Shown: positions 1-8,865, counted from the first letter of the stretch. The stretch: DNA of 35,172 nt from Ruminococcaceae bacterium UBA5891 (GCA_002431945.1 DJET01000039.1:1-35172), one strand, 5' to 3'. Notes: generated by a model from the letters alone, not told the origin. Program-made: numbers and translations.

Positions 1-16
1 TTTTTCGACAGACTGC

Positions 17-46
17 GGCGCAAACAGGTTTTACCTGTTTGCGCCG
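17..46 (-). terminator. Hairpin just downstream of the alcohol dehydrogenase gene
   Basis: A perfect 12-bp stem (17-28 with 34-45) encloses a TTTTA loop and begins 17 bases after the stop codon of the dehydrogenase. It is very stable and GC-rich at its base. On the minus strand it is not followed by a run of T, so it may act as a weak or factor-assisted terminator, as an mRNA 3'-end stabiliser, or as the terminator of a plus-strand gene lying left of the window, where the downstream sequence is moderately T-rich. Confidence 0.5.
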
Positions 47-62
47 TGTGTTAATTTTATGC

Positions 63-1208
63 TTACATAAGACTTCTGTAAATTTCGGCAATTTCCTCAA
101 CGCTTGTGTCGCGCGGGTTTCCGGGGCGGCAGGCGTCCGCATAGGCAGACTCGGCAAGCGCGGGAATATCCTCTTCCTTAACAATTTCCTTTAAGGTTGA
201 GGGAATACCCACGTCCTCGGAAAGCTTGCGAACGGCGTCAACAGCCGCTTTGCGGTATTCCTCCTTGGTCATATTATCAACGCCCTCAACGCCCATTGCG
301 CGGGCTATATCCTTATATTTTTCACCCGTATATTCGGCGTTATAAGCCATAACCGCCGGCAAAAGTATCGCGCACGCCTTGCCGTGCGGAGTATCGTAAT
401 AAGCCGAAAGAGTATGAGCCATAGAATGGTCTACGCCGAGCCCTACGTTTGAAAAGCCCATACCGGCAACATACTGACCGAGAGCCATACCCTCTCTTCC
501 CTCTTTGCCGTTTTTAACCGCGTCTCTTAAAGAACGCGCGATTATTTCAATCGCTTTAATGTGGAACATATCCGAAAGTTCCCAGGCTCCCTTGGTTATG
601 TAACCCTCGATAGCGTGTGTAAGCGCGTCCATACCTGTAGCCGCGGTAAGCGACGCCGGCATAGTAGACATCATATCGGGATCCACAACCGCCACAACAG
701 GAATATCGTGCGCGTCTACACATACAAACTTACGTTTTCTTTCAACATCGGTAATAACATAGTTAATGGTAACCTCTGCCGCGGTGCCTGCGGTAGTGGG
801 AACCGCGATAATCGGAACACATTTATTCTTTGTGGGAGCAACGCCCTCAAGCGAGCGAACATCCTCAAATTCGGGATTTGCAATTATAATGCCGATTGCC
901 TTTGCGGTATCCATTGAAGAACCGCCGCCGATGGCTACTATACAGTCTGCCTTTGAAGCCTTAAACTCGGCAACGCCGTGCTGTACGTTCTCAATAGTCG
1001 GGTTTGGTTTAATATCTGAATAAAGCTTATATTCAATACCTGCGTTATCAAGAATATCGGTAACCTTTTTTGAAACGCCGAATTTTACAAGATCCGGATC
1101 GGAAGCAACAAAGACCTTTTTAAAGCCCCTGCTTTTAATTTCATCGGGTATGGCGTTTATGGCGCCTGCGCCGTGATAAGATGTTTCGTTAAGCATAAAT
1201 TTGTTCAT
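63..1208 (-). CDS. fucO: Iron-containing alcohol dehydrogenase, FucO (lactaldehyde reductase) type
   Basis: This is a 381-residue group III (Fe2+-dependent) alcohol dehydrogenase that should interconvert an aldehyde and an alcohol with NAD(H) in the cytoplasm. It resembles E. coli FucO (382 residues) along its whole length, including the block around GGGSSMD (94-100, nucleotide binding), TTAGTAAEVTINYVITD (138-154) and ATGMDALTHAIEGYIT. The four metal ligands of the family are present: Asp194, His198, His261 and His275. FucO reduces L-lactaldehyde to 1,2-propanediol during fucose or rhamnose fermentation, but no fucose, rhamnose or microcompartment gene is nearby, so the physiological substrate could be another short aldehyde. 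The region after GLG differs from FucO (VDHSMAHTLSAYYD here), which may alter substrate choice. The ATG is preceded by AAGGTGA and by a good promoter. The gene appears to be transcribed alone. Confidence 0.88.
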   Translation of the reverse strand: MNKFMLNETSYHGAGAINAIPDEIKSRGFKKVFVASDPDLVKFGVSKKVTDILDNAGIEYKLYSDIKPNPTIENVQHGVAEFKASKADCIVAIGGGSSMDTAKAIGIIIANPEFEDVRSLEGVAPTKNKCVPIIAVPTTAGTAAEVTINYVITDVERKRKFVCVDAHDIPVVAVVDPDMMSTMPASLTAATGMDALTHAIEGYITKGAWELSDMFHIKAIEIIARSLRDAVKNGKEGREGMALGQYVAGMGFSNVGLGVDHSMAHTLSAYYDTPHGKACAILLPAVMAYNAEYTGEKYKDIARAMGVEGVDNMTKEEYRKAAVDAVRKLSEDVGIPSTLKEIVKEEDIPALAESAYADACRPGNPRDTSVEEIAEIYRSLM

Positions 1209-1235
1209 AAGGATTCACCTTTCCTTTTTTCTTTC

Positions 1236-1264
1236 ATTATACATAACAAAAATCATATATTCAA
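1236..1264 (-). promoter_or_regulatory. Sigma-A-type promoter for the FucO-type dehydrogenase
   Basis: On the minus strand TTGAAT (1259-1264) and a consensus TATAAT (1236-1241) are separated by exactly 17 bp. The predicted start is near 1229, giving a leader of about 20 bases that contains the ribosome binding site (1215-1222). Confidence 0.7.
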
Positions 1265-1347
1265 TGGCAAATTTATGAATTTTATGTTACTTTTCAATAA
1301 CGACGGCTGATTTTTAACCATTATTTAATTAAGGACATAGCTATTTG

Positions 1348-2079
1348 TTAATTTAGGTTTGAAATTTTTTCTATTATACTTAACGATTCTTTATAAACCG
1401 TATCAACATTTTTCTTATTTTCAAGCACCGTATCGGATACGCGGCGGCAGGAAATTCCTAACCCTTCGGGCAAATTACCGAAGGTATCGGTTTTTGTAAA
1501 GCTGTAAAAATCCTCCCCGAATTTTAAGGGCTCGCCTTCAAATATGCCTTCCCCGTCCGAAATTTCGCTTAAATACTTGTAGGATTTTTCGTCTGTAATA
1601 TACAGCAGTGCGTTTTGGTCTCCTGCAATAAGCGATTGCAGCTTTGTAAGCATAGTGTTTTTATATTGCACATTTCCCGAATTATCGGTAAAGCTGCAAT
1701 TTATAACCTGAACGTTAACCGCGCCGTCGCCGTTAATATCCGAAGCATATTTTTCAATATATTCGGCTATTTTATCGGTCTGCTCGTCAAGCGCGGCGGT
1801 ATAGGTGAAATAAACCACCTCAAGATCGTATTTTGTGCGTGTGGCGCATTGGGTTATAAGCACTGCAAGAATTACGGTCACGGCAACTATCGCCGTAACG
1901 TGCCATTTATACTGAAACCAAAAATTATCCCATTTTTCCTTGGGCGTTTTCGGAACTATTGCAACCTCGCTAGGCTTCGGCGGCGCTTTCATTTCGCCGC
2001 TTTGCATTTTTTTAAGCTCTAAAAATTCCTCGCGTGCGCGGCGCTGCTCCTCAAGTATTTCATTTTTATTATCAGCCAT
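1348..2079 (-). CDS. Single-pass membrane protein of unknown function
   Basis: I do not recognise this 243-residue protein. Visible features are a charged, probably helical N-terminus (residues 1-28), a Pro/Lys-rich stretch (31-48), one hydrophobic segment (about 60-78) and then an approximately 165-residue domain that should lie outside the cytoplasm, because positive charge is concentrated before the membrane segment. Just after the membrane comes SDINGDGAVNVQ (113-124), which matches the DxNxDGxxN pattern of calcium-binding dockerin/EF-hand loops, although only one such loop is visible. Start: ATG preceded by GAGGTGGAG. It is divergent from the pyruvate oxidoreductase gene, and I see no convincing terminator after it. 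It could be a cell-envelope or stress-related protein; nothing in the sequence decides this. Confidence 0.8.
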   Translation of the reverse strand: MADNKNEILEEQRRAREEFLELKKMQSGEMKAPPKPSEVAIVPKTPKEKWDNFWFQYKWHVTAIVAVTVILAVLITQCATRTKYDLEVVYFTYTAALDEQTDKIAEYIEKYASDINGDGAVNVQVINCSFTDNSGNVQYKNTMLTKLQSLIAGDQNALLYITDEKSYKYLSEISDGEGIFEGEPLKFGEDFYSFTKTDTFGNLPEGLGISCRRVSDTVLENKKNVDTVYKESLSIIEKISNLN

Positions 2080-2099
2080 ATCAACTCCACCTCGTTAAT

Positions 2100-2128
2100 A
2101 ATATAACATTTAAAATTACATTATGCAA
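2100..2128 (-). promoter_or_regulatory. Candidate promoter for the unknown membrane protein
   Basis: On the minus strand TTGCAT (2123-2128) and TATATT (2100-2105) are separated by 17 bp, shortly before the GAGGTGGAG ribosome binding site. The -35 is weak (three of six consensus bases). Confidence 0.5.
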
Positions 2129-2202
2129 GCATACATTAAAGTACGCTGTGTAAACATTTTATAAATATTTTTATAAAAGTTTATTTTCGGCGCAAATTTT
2201 TG

Positions 2203-2231
2203 TTTACACGGCAATAAAAAAGTGGTACAAT
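2203..2231 (+). promoter_or_regulatory. Promoter of the pyruvate:ferredoxin oxidoreductase gene
   Basis: TTTACA (2203-2208) and TACAAT (2226-2231) are spaced by 17 bp, with a very AT-rich stretch just upstream (2152-2190) that could act as an UP element. The -35 lies inside one arm of a 9-bp inverted repeat (GTGTAAACA at 2148-2156, TGTTTACAC at 2201-2209). The leader is about 55 bases and ends in a perfect AGGAGG (2278-2283), 8 bases before the ATG. Confidence 0.75.
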
Positions 2232-2291
2232 GTTTGTTGTATGGGAACTTTATTGTAATCTCATTAAAATACTTTACAGGAGGAATTTTCA

Positions 2292-5200
2292 ATGGCCAGA
2301 AAATTCAAGACCATGGACGGCAATAACGCCGCGGCACATGTTGCCTATGCGTTTACCGAGGTAGCGGGTATCTACCCGATAACACCGTCCAGCCCGATGG
2401 CAGACTATGTTGATCAGTGGTCGGCTCAGGGGCTTAAAAACATATTCGGCACTACCGTAAACGTTGCCGAAATGCAGTCTGAAGCAGGTGCCGCCGGTAC
2501 AGTACACGGCTCTTTGGCAGCCGGTGCTTTAACCACCACGTTCACCGCTTCACAGGGACTTTTACTTATGATCCCGAATATGTACAAAATCGCGGGCGAA
2601 TTGCTCCCCTGCGTTTTCCACGTATCGGCTCGCTGCGTAGCAAGCCATGCGCTTAACATTTTCGGCGACCATTCGGACGTTTATGCCTGCCGTCAGACCG
2701 GCTTTGCAATGCTTGCCGAAACCAACCCGCAGGAGGTTATGGACTTAGGCCCCGTTGCTCACTTAGCTTCTATTGAGGGCAGAGTTCCGTTCATCAACTT
2801 CTTCGACGGTTTCAGAACCTCGCACGAAATTCAGAAAATTCAGATTTGGGATTATGAGGATCTTAAAGAAATGTGCGATATGGACGCGGTTGAGGCGTTC
2901 AGAAAGCGCGCTTTAAATCCTGAGCACCCCGTAATGCGCGGCTCTCACGAAAACGGAGATATTTTCTTCCAGCACCGCGAGGCCTGCAATAAGTATTACG
3001 ACGCTATCCCCGATATCGTTGAAAAGTATATGAACAAGATCAACGATAAGATCGGTACAGACTATAAGCTCTTTAACTACTACGGCGCACCCGACGCCGA
3101 AAAGGTTATTGTGGCTATGGGCTCTATCTGCGACGTTGCGGAAGAGGTTATAGATTACTTAACCGCAAAGGGCGAAAAGGTAGGTCTTGTAAAGGTACGT
3201 CTTTACCGTCCTTTCAAAGCGGACAAGCTGGTTGCGGCTATTCCGTCTACCGTTAAGAAGATAGCGGTGCTTGACAGAACAAAGGAGCCCGGCGCTTTGG
3301 GCGAGCCGCTTTATCTTGACGTTGTTGCCGCTTTGGCTGAAGAAGGCAGACATATCGACGCTGTTGTAGGCGGCAGATACGGTCTCGGTTCTAAGGATAC
3401 CCCGCCTTCAAGCATTTTTGCAATTTACAAAGAGCTTGATAAGGCAGAGCCTAAGCACAACTTTACCGTTGGTATTAACGACGATGTTACCAACCTTTCA
3501 CTCCCTGAAGAGGAAGCTCCGAACACCGCAGCGGAAGGCACAATTGAGTGCAAGTTCTGGGGTCTCGGCGGCGACGGTACCGTTGGCGCTAACAAAGACT
3601 CTATCAAGATCATCGGCGACCATACCGATAAATACGTTCAGGCTTACTTCCAGTATGACTCGAAGAAGACCGGCGGTATTACCATTTCTCACCTGCGTTT
3701 CGGCGATAAGCCGATCAAGAGCCCCTATTACATAAACAAGGCCGACTTTGTTGCCTGCCACAACCCGTCTTATGTAACAAAGGGCTACAAGATGGTTAAC
3801 GACGTTAAACCCGGCGGCGTATTCCTTATTAACTGCCAGTGGAATCTTGACGAGCTTAACCACCATATGCCGGCTGAGGCTAAGCGCTATATCGCTAAAA
3901 ACAACATTCAGCTTTACACCGTTAACGCTATCGACATTGCGGCTGAAATCGGTCTCGGCAAGCGTACCAATACCGTTTTACAGTCTGCTTTCTTCTCGCT
4001 TTCAAAGGTTCTTCCCGAAGCTGAGGCTATCGGCTATATGAAGGAAAAAGCCCAGAAGTTTATGAAGAAGGGCAAAGAGATAGTTGAAATGAACGAAAAG
4101 GCTATCGACGCAGGCGCTACCGCTTACGTTAAGATAGACGTTCCGGCTGACTGGGCAAACGCTGTTGACAACACTGCTCCCGTTAAGGAAGAAGGTCCGG
4201 CTAAGCTTGTCAAAATGGTTGACGATATAATGAAGCCCGTAGGCCTTATGAACGGCGACGCACTGCCTGTTTCCGCATTTATGGATCACGCAGACGGTAC
4301 GTTCGAGCAGGGCGCTTCCGCTTATGAGAAACGCGGCGTTGCGGTTATGGTTCCCGAATGGAATCCCGATACCTGCGCTAAGTGCAATAAGTGCGCGTTT
4401 GTTTGCCCGCACGCTACTATCCGTCCGTTCGTTCTTACTGACGAAGAAGCGGCTGCCGCACCTGCTACCTTAAAGGTTGCTCCCAAGCCGTTCCTTAAGA
4501 CGGATTACAAGTACGCTTTAACCGTTTCCCCGCTTGATTGTATGGGCTGCGGAGTTTGTATCGGTGTATGTCCGACCAACTCCCTTAAAATGGTTTCACA
4601 GGAATCTCAGCTTGAAGAGCAAAAGTCTTTCGATTACTGCGTAGCAAAGGTAACCGAGAAGAAGGACGTTGCAACAGACGCAAACGTTATTACCTCTCAG
4701 TTCAAGAAGCCGCTGCTTGAATTCTCAGGCTCCTGCGCCGGCTGCGCCGAGACCTCTTATGCACGTCTCATTACTCAGCTCTTCGGCGACAGAATGTATA
4801 TTTCAAACGCTACCGGCTGCTCGTCCATTTGGGGCGGTCCTGCCGCTACCTCTCCGTACACCACAAACGCCGAGGGTCACGGTCCTGCATGGGCTAACTC
4901 TCTGTTTGAGGATAACGCAGAGCACGGCTACGGTATGTACTTAGGTCAGAAAGCTATCCGCGACCGTCTTATAGGCGAAGTTAAGCAGATCGCTCAGTCT
5001 GACAAAGCAAGCGCAGACGTTAAGGCGGCGGCAGACGCTTACCTTGCAACGCTTGAAGACGGCGCTAAGAATGCAGACGCTTCTAAGGCATTGGCAGACG
5101 CCATTGAAAAAGCTGGCGCAGATTGCGCACTCTGCAAGGACGTTTTGGCTCATAAGGAATACCTCTCCAAGAAGTCGGTTTGGATCTTCGGCGGCGACGG

Positions 5201-5828
5201 TTGGGCTTATGACATCGGCTTCGGCGGTGTTGACCACGTTTTGGCACAGGGCAACAACGTAAACATTATGGTATTCGATACCGAGGTTTACTCCAACACA
5301 GGCGGTCAGGCTTCAAAGGCTTCCAACATCGGTCAGGTTGCACAGTTCGCGGCTGCCGGTAAGGCAATCGCTAAGAAGAGTCTTGCCGAAATCGCTATGT
5401 CTTACGGCTATATCTATGTGGCTCAGATTGCTATGGGCGCTGATATGAACCAGACTCTTAAGGCTCTTAAAGAGGCTGAGGCTTACAACGGTCCGTCGCT
5501 TGTTATCGGTTACGCTCCGTGCGAAATGCACTCTATTAAGGGCGGAATGGTTAACTGCCAGAAGGAAATGAAGAAGGCTGTTGACTGCGGATACTGGGAT
5601 ATGTTCCGTTACAACCCCGCGCTTAAGGCAGAGGGCAAAAACCCCTTCACTATCGACAGCAAGCCGGCTACCGCCGACTATAAGGACTTCATTATGGGCG
5701 AGGCGCGTTACTCCTCACTCACACGCTCCTTCCCCGATCGTGCAGAGGTTCTGTTCGATAAGGCTGAAAAGACCGCAAAGGCGCGCAGAGCGCACCTTGA
5801 AAAGCTCTTAAAGCTTTACGGCGAATAA
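2292..5828 (+). CDS. nifJ: Pyruvate:ferredoxin (flavodoxin) oxidoreductase, single chain
   Basis: This 1178-residue enzyme oxidatively decarboxylates pyruvate with CoA to acetyl-CoA and CO2, passing electrons to ferredoxin; it is the central pyruvate-using enzyme of fermenting anaerobes. The length is normal for the fused homodimeric form. The N-terminus carries the pyruvate-binding domain (AGIYPITPSSPMADYVDQW). Two 4Fe-4S motifs of a ferredoxin-like domain are visible: CAKCNKCAFVCP near residue 694 and CMGCGVCIGVCP near 749. A cysteine pair, SCAGC, near residue 815 fits the third, TPP-proximal cluster. The TPP-binding region is GGDGWAYDIGFGGVDH near 965, followed by VYSNTGGQASKAS. Codon choice looks strongly biased, as expected of a highly expressed gene. 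It has its own promoter, a perfect AGGAGG ribosome binding site and a strong terminator, so it forms a single-gene unit. Confidence 0.97.
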   Translation: MARKFKTMDGNNAAAHVAYAFTEVAGIYPITPSSPMADYVDQWSAQGLKNIFGTTVNVAEMQSEAGAAGTVHGSLAAGALTTTFTASQGLLLMIPNMYKIAGELLPCVFHVSARCVASHALNIFGDHSDVYACRQTGFAMLAETNPQEVMDLGPVAHLASIEGRVPFINFFDGFRTSHEIQKIQIWDYEDLKEMCDMDAVEAFRKRALNPEHPVMRGSHENGDIFFQHREACNKYYDAIPDIVEKYMNKINDKIGTDYKLFNYYGAPDAEKVIVAMGSICDVAEEVIDYLTAKGEKVGLVKVRLYRPFKADKLVAAIPSTVKKIAVLDRTKEPGALGEPLYLDVVAALAEEGRHIDAVVGGRYGLGSKDTPPSSIFAIYKELDKAEPKHNFTVGINDDVTNLSLPEEEAPNTAAEGTIECKFWGLGGDGTVGANKDSIKIIGDHTDKYVQAYFQYDSKKTGGITISHLRFGDKPIKSPYYINKADFVACHNPSYVTKGYKMVNDVKPGGVFLINCQWNLDELNHHMPAEAKRYIAKNNIQLYTVNAIDIAAEIGLGKRTNTVLQSAFFSLSKVLPEAEAIGYMKEKAQKFMKKGKEIVEMNEKAIDAGATAYVKIDVPADWANAVDNTAPVKEEGPAKLVKMVDDIMKPVGLMNGDALPVSAFMDHADGTFEQGASAYEKRGVAVMVPEWNPDTCAKCNKCAFVCPHATIRPFVLTDEEAAAAPATLKVAPKPFLKTDYKYALTVSPLDCMGCGVCIGVCPTNSLKMVSQESQLEEQKSFDYCVAKVTEKKDVATDANVITSQFKKPLLEFSGSCAGCAETSYARLITQLFGDRMYISNATGCSSIWGGPAATSPYTTNAEGHGPAWANSLFEDNAEHGYGMYLGQKAIRDRLIGEVKQIAQSDKASADVKAAADAYLATLEDGAKNADASKALADAIEKAGADCALCKDVLAHKEYLSKKSVWIFGGDGWAYDIGFGGVDHVLAQGNNVNIMVFDTEVYSNTGGQASKASNIGQVAQFAAAGKAIAKKSLAEIAMSYGYIYVAQIAMGADMNQTLKALKEAEAYNGPSLVIGYAPCEMHSIKGGMVNCQKEMKKAVDCGYWDMFRYNPALKAEGKNPFTIDSKPATADYKDFIMGEARYSSLTRSFPDRAEVLFDKAEKTAKARRAHLEKLLKLYGE

Positions 5829-5841
5829 TAATTCACCTTTT

Positions 5842-5880
5842 AAAAATCGGCTTTGCGAAAATTTCGCAAAGCCGATTTTT
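5842..5880 (+). terminator. Intrinsic terminator after the pyruvate oxidoreductase gene
   Basis: A perfect inverted repeat of 19 bases (5842-5860 and 5862-5880) has A-rich outer left and T-rich outer right ends. It folds into a long GC-centred stem with a small AT loop and a T5 tail. It begins 13 bases after the stop codon. Confidence 0.93.
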
Positions 5881-5918
5881 GTAACCCTTTTTTAACTGTT
5901 ATTTAGGCTTTGATAGTG

Positions 5919-5924
5919 TATAAT
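5919..5924 (+). promoter_or_regulatory. Candidate -10 element for the acyltransferase pair
   Basis: A consensus TATAAT preceded by TG lies 44 bases before the MBOAT start codon. No convincing -35 is visible at 16-18 bp, so this is a weak call. The start codon itself also lacks a clear Shine-Dalgarno sequence, suggesting low expression or another regulator. Confidence 0.4.
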
Positions 5925-5967
5925 ATATAGGTAGAATTTTTATTATTTATTCGGATGTGTTTTCGCT

Positions 5968-7410
5968 ATGGTTTTTTCAAGCCTTACTTTTTTATTTCTT
6001 TTTTTGCCGCTTAACCTGCTGGCTTATTTTTTTGCTAAGGATATTAAAGCCAAAAACACCGTTATGCTGGTATTTTCGCTTATATTTTACGCGTGGGGCG
6101 AGCCGGTTTACATACTGTTATTGGTTGGTATGACTCTTGCCGATTGGTATTTAACCCTTAAAATCGCCGTTAATAAGCGCAGTCCTAAAAAAGCAAGGCT
6201 GCTGCTTGCCTCGGTTATAGGGTTAGATCTTTTATTGCTCGGCATTTTCAAATACGGCACGTTTACACTTGCAAATCTCAATCACCTTTTCGGCTTTCCG
6301 AAAACTGTTCCGTCAATTGCGCTTCCTATCGGCATTTCGTTTTACACGTTTCAGCTTATGACATATTGTATAGACGTATACCGCGGAGAGGTAAAGGCGC
6401 AAAGAAGCTTTAAAATGCTGCTGCTTTACGTCAGTATGTTTCATCAGTGCATTGCCGGCCCTATCGTTCGTTATAAAGACGTAAACCGCGAGCTTGAAAA
6501 TCGCAGAGTCACTTACACCGATATAGCGGACGGTATCAACCGTTTTGTAACTGGTCTTGCCAAAAAAGCAATACTTGCAAACACCTGCGCCGCAATAACC
6601 GATAAGCTGCTTATTGCCGACGGCGGCGATTTTTCGGCTTTATCGGCAAAAAGTGCTCTTTCGCTTTGGGTGGGAGTTCTTGCGTTTACTCTGCAAATAT
6701 ATCTCGATTTTTCGGCATATTCCGATATGGCTATCGGTATGGGCAGAATGATAGGTATACATTATCTTGAAAATTTTGATTATCCCTATATGTCGGCTTC
6801 CGTAACGGAATTTTGGCGACGCTGGCATATTTCCTTAGGCTCATTTTTCAGGGATTATCTTTATATACCGCTCGGCGGCAACCGTAAAGGAGCCGTACGC
6901 ACCGTATTCAATCTTTTTGTTGTTTGGGCGCTTACAGGTCTTTGGCACGGCGCTTCGTGGAATTTTGTGCTGTGGGGAATTTATTTCTTTATATTTATAT
7001 CGCTTGAAAAGCTGTTTTTGGGGAAATTACTCAGCAAAAACCGTGCGCTTGCTCATTTATATTTACTGATAATTGTATTTTTCGGCTGGATACTTTTTAA
7101 ATTTGAAAACCTTTCCGACGTATGGTGTGTTCTAAAGGGTATGTTTGGAGCAAACGGCAATAAATTTTCGGATTTTGAAACCCTTACAACAATAAAAAGC
7201 TATATAATTATACTTTTGGTATCCGCGCTTGCCTGCACGCCGGCGGCACGCAATATATCGATCAATTTAAAGGCGTTTTCGCTTAAATCCACAGGGGCGC
7301 TTACCGCCTTTGCAATACTGCAAATAGCCGTTCCTGCGGTTTTGCTGCTTTTTTCGGTTGCGGCGCTTGTGGAAAACAGCTACAACCCATTCCTGTATTT
7401 CAGATTTTAG
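5968..7410 (+). CDS. MBOAT-family membrane O-acyltransferase (AlgI/DltB-like)
   Basis: This 480-residue polytopic membrane protein has about ten hydrophobic segments. It begins MVFSSLTFLFLFLPLNLLAYF, the stereotyped N-terminus of AlgI-type acyltransferases, which supports the chosen ATG even though its ribosome binding site is poor. The family motif EFWRRWHISLG (His287) and the catalytic-histidine motif LTGLWHGASWN (His327) are both present, as is the FFRDYLYIPLGG loop. Such proteins move an acyl group, usually acetyl, across the membrane onto an extracellular polysaccharide or cell-wall polymer, together with an extracytoplasmic partner. The next gene, starting 9 bases downstream, encodes a partner of that kind (DHHW family). 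The acceptor polymer cannot be deduced because no glycan biosynthesis cluster is adjacent. Confidence 0.93.
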   Translation: MVFSSLTFLFLFLPLNLLAYFFAKDIKAKNTVMLVFSLIFYAWGEPVYILLLVGMTLADWYLTLKIAVNKRSPKKARLLLASVIGLDLLLLGIFKYGTFTLANLNHLFGFPKTVPSIALPIGISFYTFQLMTYCIDVYRGEVKAQRSFKMLLLYVSMFHQCIAGPIVRYKDVNRELENRRVTYTDIADGINRFVTGLAKKAILANTCAAITDKLLIADGGDFSALSAKSALSLWVGVLAFTLQIYLDFSAYSDMAIGMGRMIGIHYLENFDYPYMSASVTEFWRRWHISLGSFFRDYLYIPLGGNRKGAVRTVFNLFVVWALTGLWHGASWNFVLWGIYFFIFISLEKLFLGKLLSKNRALAHLYLLIIVFFGWILFKFENLSDVWCVLKGMFGANGNKFSDFETLTTIKSYIIILLVSALACTPAARNISINLKAFSLKSTGALTAFAILQIAVPAVLLLFSVAALVENSYNPFLYFRF

Positions 7411-7419
7411 GTGCTAAAA

Positions 7420-8829
7420 ATGGAAATTAACGAACAAAACAACAGTGATAACGAAGCAAAAGCAATACTTTGCAACCAAAGAAAGCTCAGAATACTTAAT
7501 ATCATATATGTAAGGCTTTTTATTGTCTTGCTTTTTGCCTTTTTTGTGCTTTCCCTGATAATTCCGTTAAGACCGAAATACTCTGAAAGCGAAAAGCGCG
7601 AGCTTGCTAAATTTCCTAAATTTACAATATCGGCATTTTTTTCGGGCAAATATTTTTCCGGTATAAACGAGTGGTATTCCGATACATTCCCGCTGCGCGA
7701 TACGTTTACAAATTTAAACGCACGCCTTACCGGGCTTTACGGTAAAACCAAGGTGCAAATTCACGGCACGGTTGAAAAGGGCGACGATATTCCCGAAGCT
7801 TCTAACACCGCGTCTGGCGAAGACTCGTCCGCCGCCTCTTCTGCCGAAAGCAATTCATCGGAACCGCCGCAATCAAGTGAAACGCCAAGCGCAGATACGC
7901 CGTCAAAGCCCGCAGAGCAGCCTGCCCAAACCACGCAAACCTTAGGCGCTCTTCTTATAAACGGCGACACAGCATACGAATATTATAACTTTGTGCGCAG
8001 TACGGCAGACAGCTATACCGCAGCAATAAACCGCGCGGCGCAGCTGCTTTCCGATAAAGCCGCCGTTTATGATATGATAGTACCGACAAGTATGGGCATA
8101 ACGGCTCCCGAAGATGTGGTTAAAGGCATAAATACCTCAGACCAGAATAAAGCTATTAACTATATGTATTCGGGTATGAGCGGCGTTAAAACCGTCCCGA
8201 TTTTTGATACAATGAAGGCTCATAAAAACGAGTATATATATTTCCGCACCGACCACCACTGGACAGCCCTCGGCGCGTATTACGCCTACTGCGATTTTAT
8301 AAAGCTTATAAGCGCCACACCAAACCCGCTTGACAGCTTTACCCTAAGGGAGTTTCCGGGATATTTGGGTTCGTTTTACTCTTCAAGCGGCAAGCTGCCC
8401 TCCTTAGCGGCAAACCCCGATACGGTTTATGCCTATCAGCCGCGCGAAACCAATGCCTTAGAGGTGCATTACGAAAACGGAACGGTCGGCACGGCGGATA
8501 TTATATCGGATATGTCTGCTTCCCCGCAAAAATATCTTACCTTTATCAAGGGCGACAGACCCTTTGAAATAATAACAAACCCCGAAAAAAGCGACGGTTC
8601 GGCTTGCATAATCGTTAAAGAATCCTTCGGCAACGCGTTCGTGCCGTTTCTTGTTTCGCATTATCAAAACGTTTATATTGTAGATTACAGATATTTTTCA
8701 AAAATAGACGCGCGCGGGCTTTTACAGCTCTGTACCGATACGGGCGCCCGCGACGTGCTGTTTTTAAACAATATTTCCGCAACAAGAAACAAAAGCCTTG
8801 TGGCAGCGATCGACTCATTTATAAGATAA
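7420..8829 (+). CDS. DHHW-family membrane-anchored protein, acyltransferase partner (AlgJ/AlgX-like)
   Basis: This 469-residue protein has one N-terminal membrane segment (about 27-49) and an extracytoplasmic domain. The conserved block SESEKRELAKFPKF with GINEWYSDTFPLRD follows the membrane segment, and the defining DHHW motif (residues 278-281, in YFRTDHHWTALGAYY) is intact. Proteins of this type are related to AlgJ/AlgX SGNH-like enzymes that complete acyl transfer outside the cell. A Ser/Pro/Glu/Thr-rich linker (about 120-175) interrupts the domain and is probably disordered. An in-frame GTG at 7411 abuts the previous stop, but the ATG at 7420 is preferred because the AGGTG formed by the preceding stop codon and the GTG itself sits 6 bases before it. 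It is translationally coupled to the MBOAT gene. No clear terminator follows. Confidence 0.88.
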   Translation: MEINEQNNSDNEAKAILCNQRKLRILNIIYVRLFIVLLFAFFVLSLIIPLRPKYSESEKRELAKFPKFTISAFFSGKYFSGINEWYSDTFPLRDTFTNLNARLTGLYGKTKVQIHGTVEKGDDIPEASNTASGEDSSAASSAESNSSEPPQSSETPSADTPSKPAEQPAQTTQTLGALLINGDTAYEYYNFVRSTADSYTAAINRAAQLLSDKAAVYDMIVPTSMGITAPEDVVKGINTSDQNKAINYMYSGMSGVKTVPIFDTMKAHKNEYIYFRTDHHWTALGAYYAYCDFIKLISATPNPLDSFTLREFPGYLGSFYSSSGKLPSLAANPDTVYAYQPRETNALEVHYENGTVGTADIISDMSASPQKYLTFIKGDRPFEIITNPEKSDGSACIIVKESFGNAFVPFLVSHYQNVYIVDYRYFSKIDARGLLQLCTDTGARDVLFLNNISATRNKSLVAAIDSFIR

Positions 8830-8865
8830 AGCATAATAAAAACATTTTAATGTCATATAAAGACA

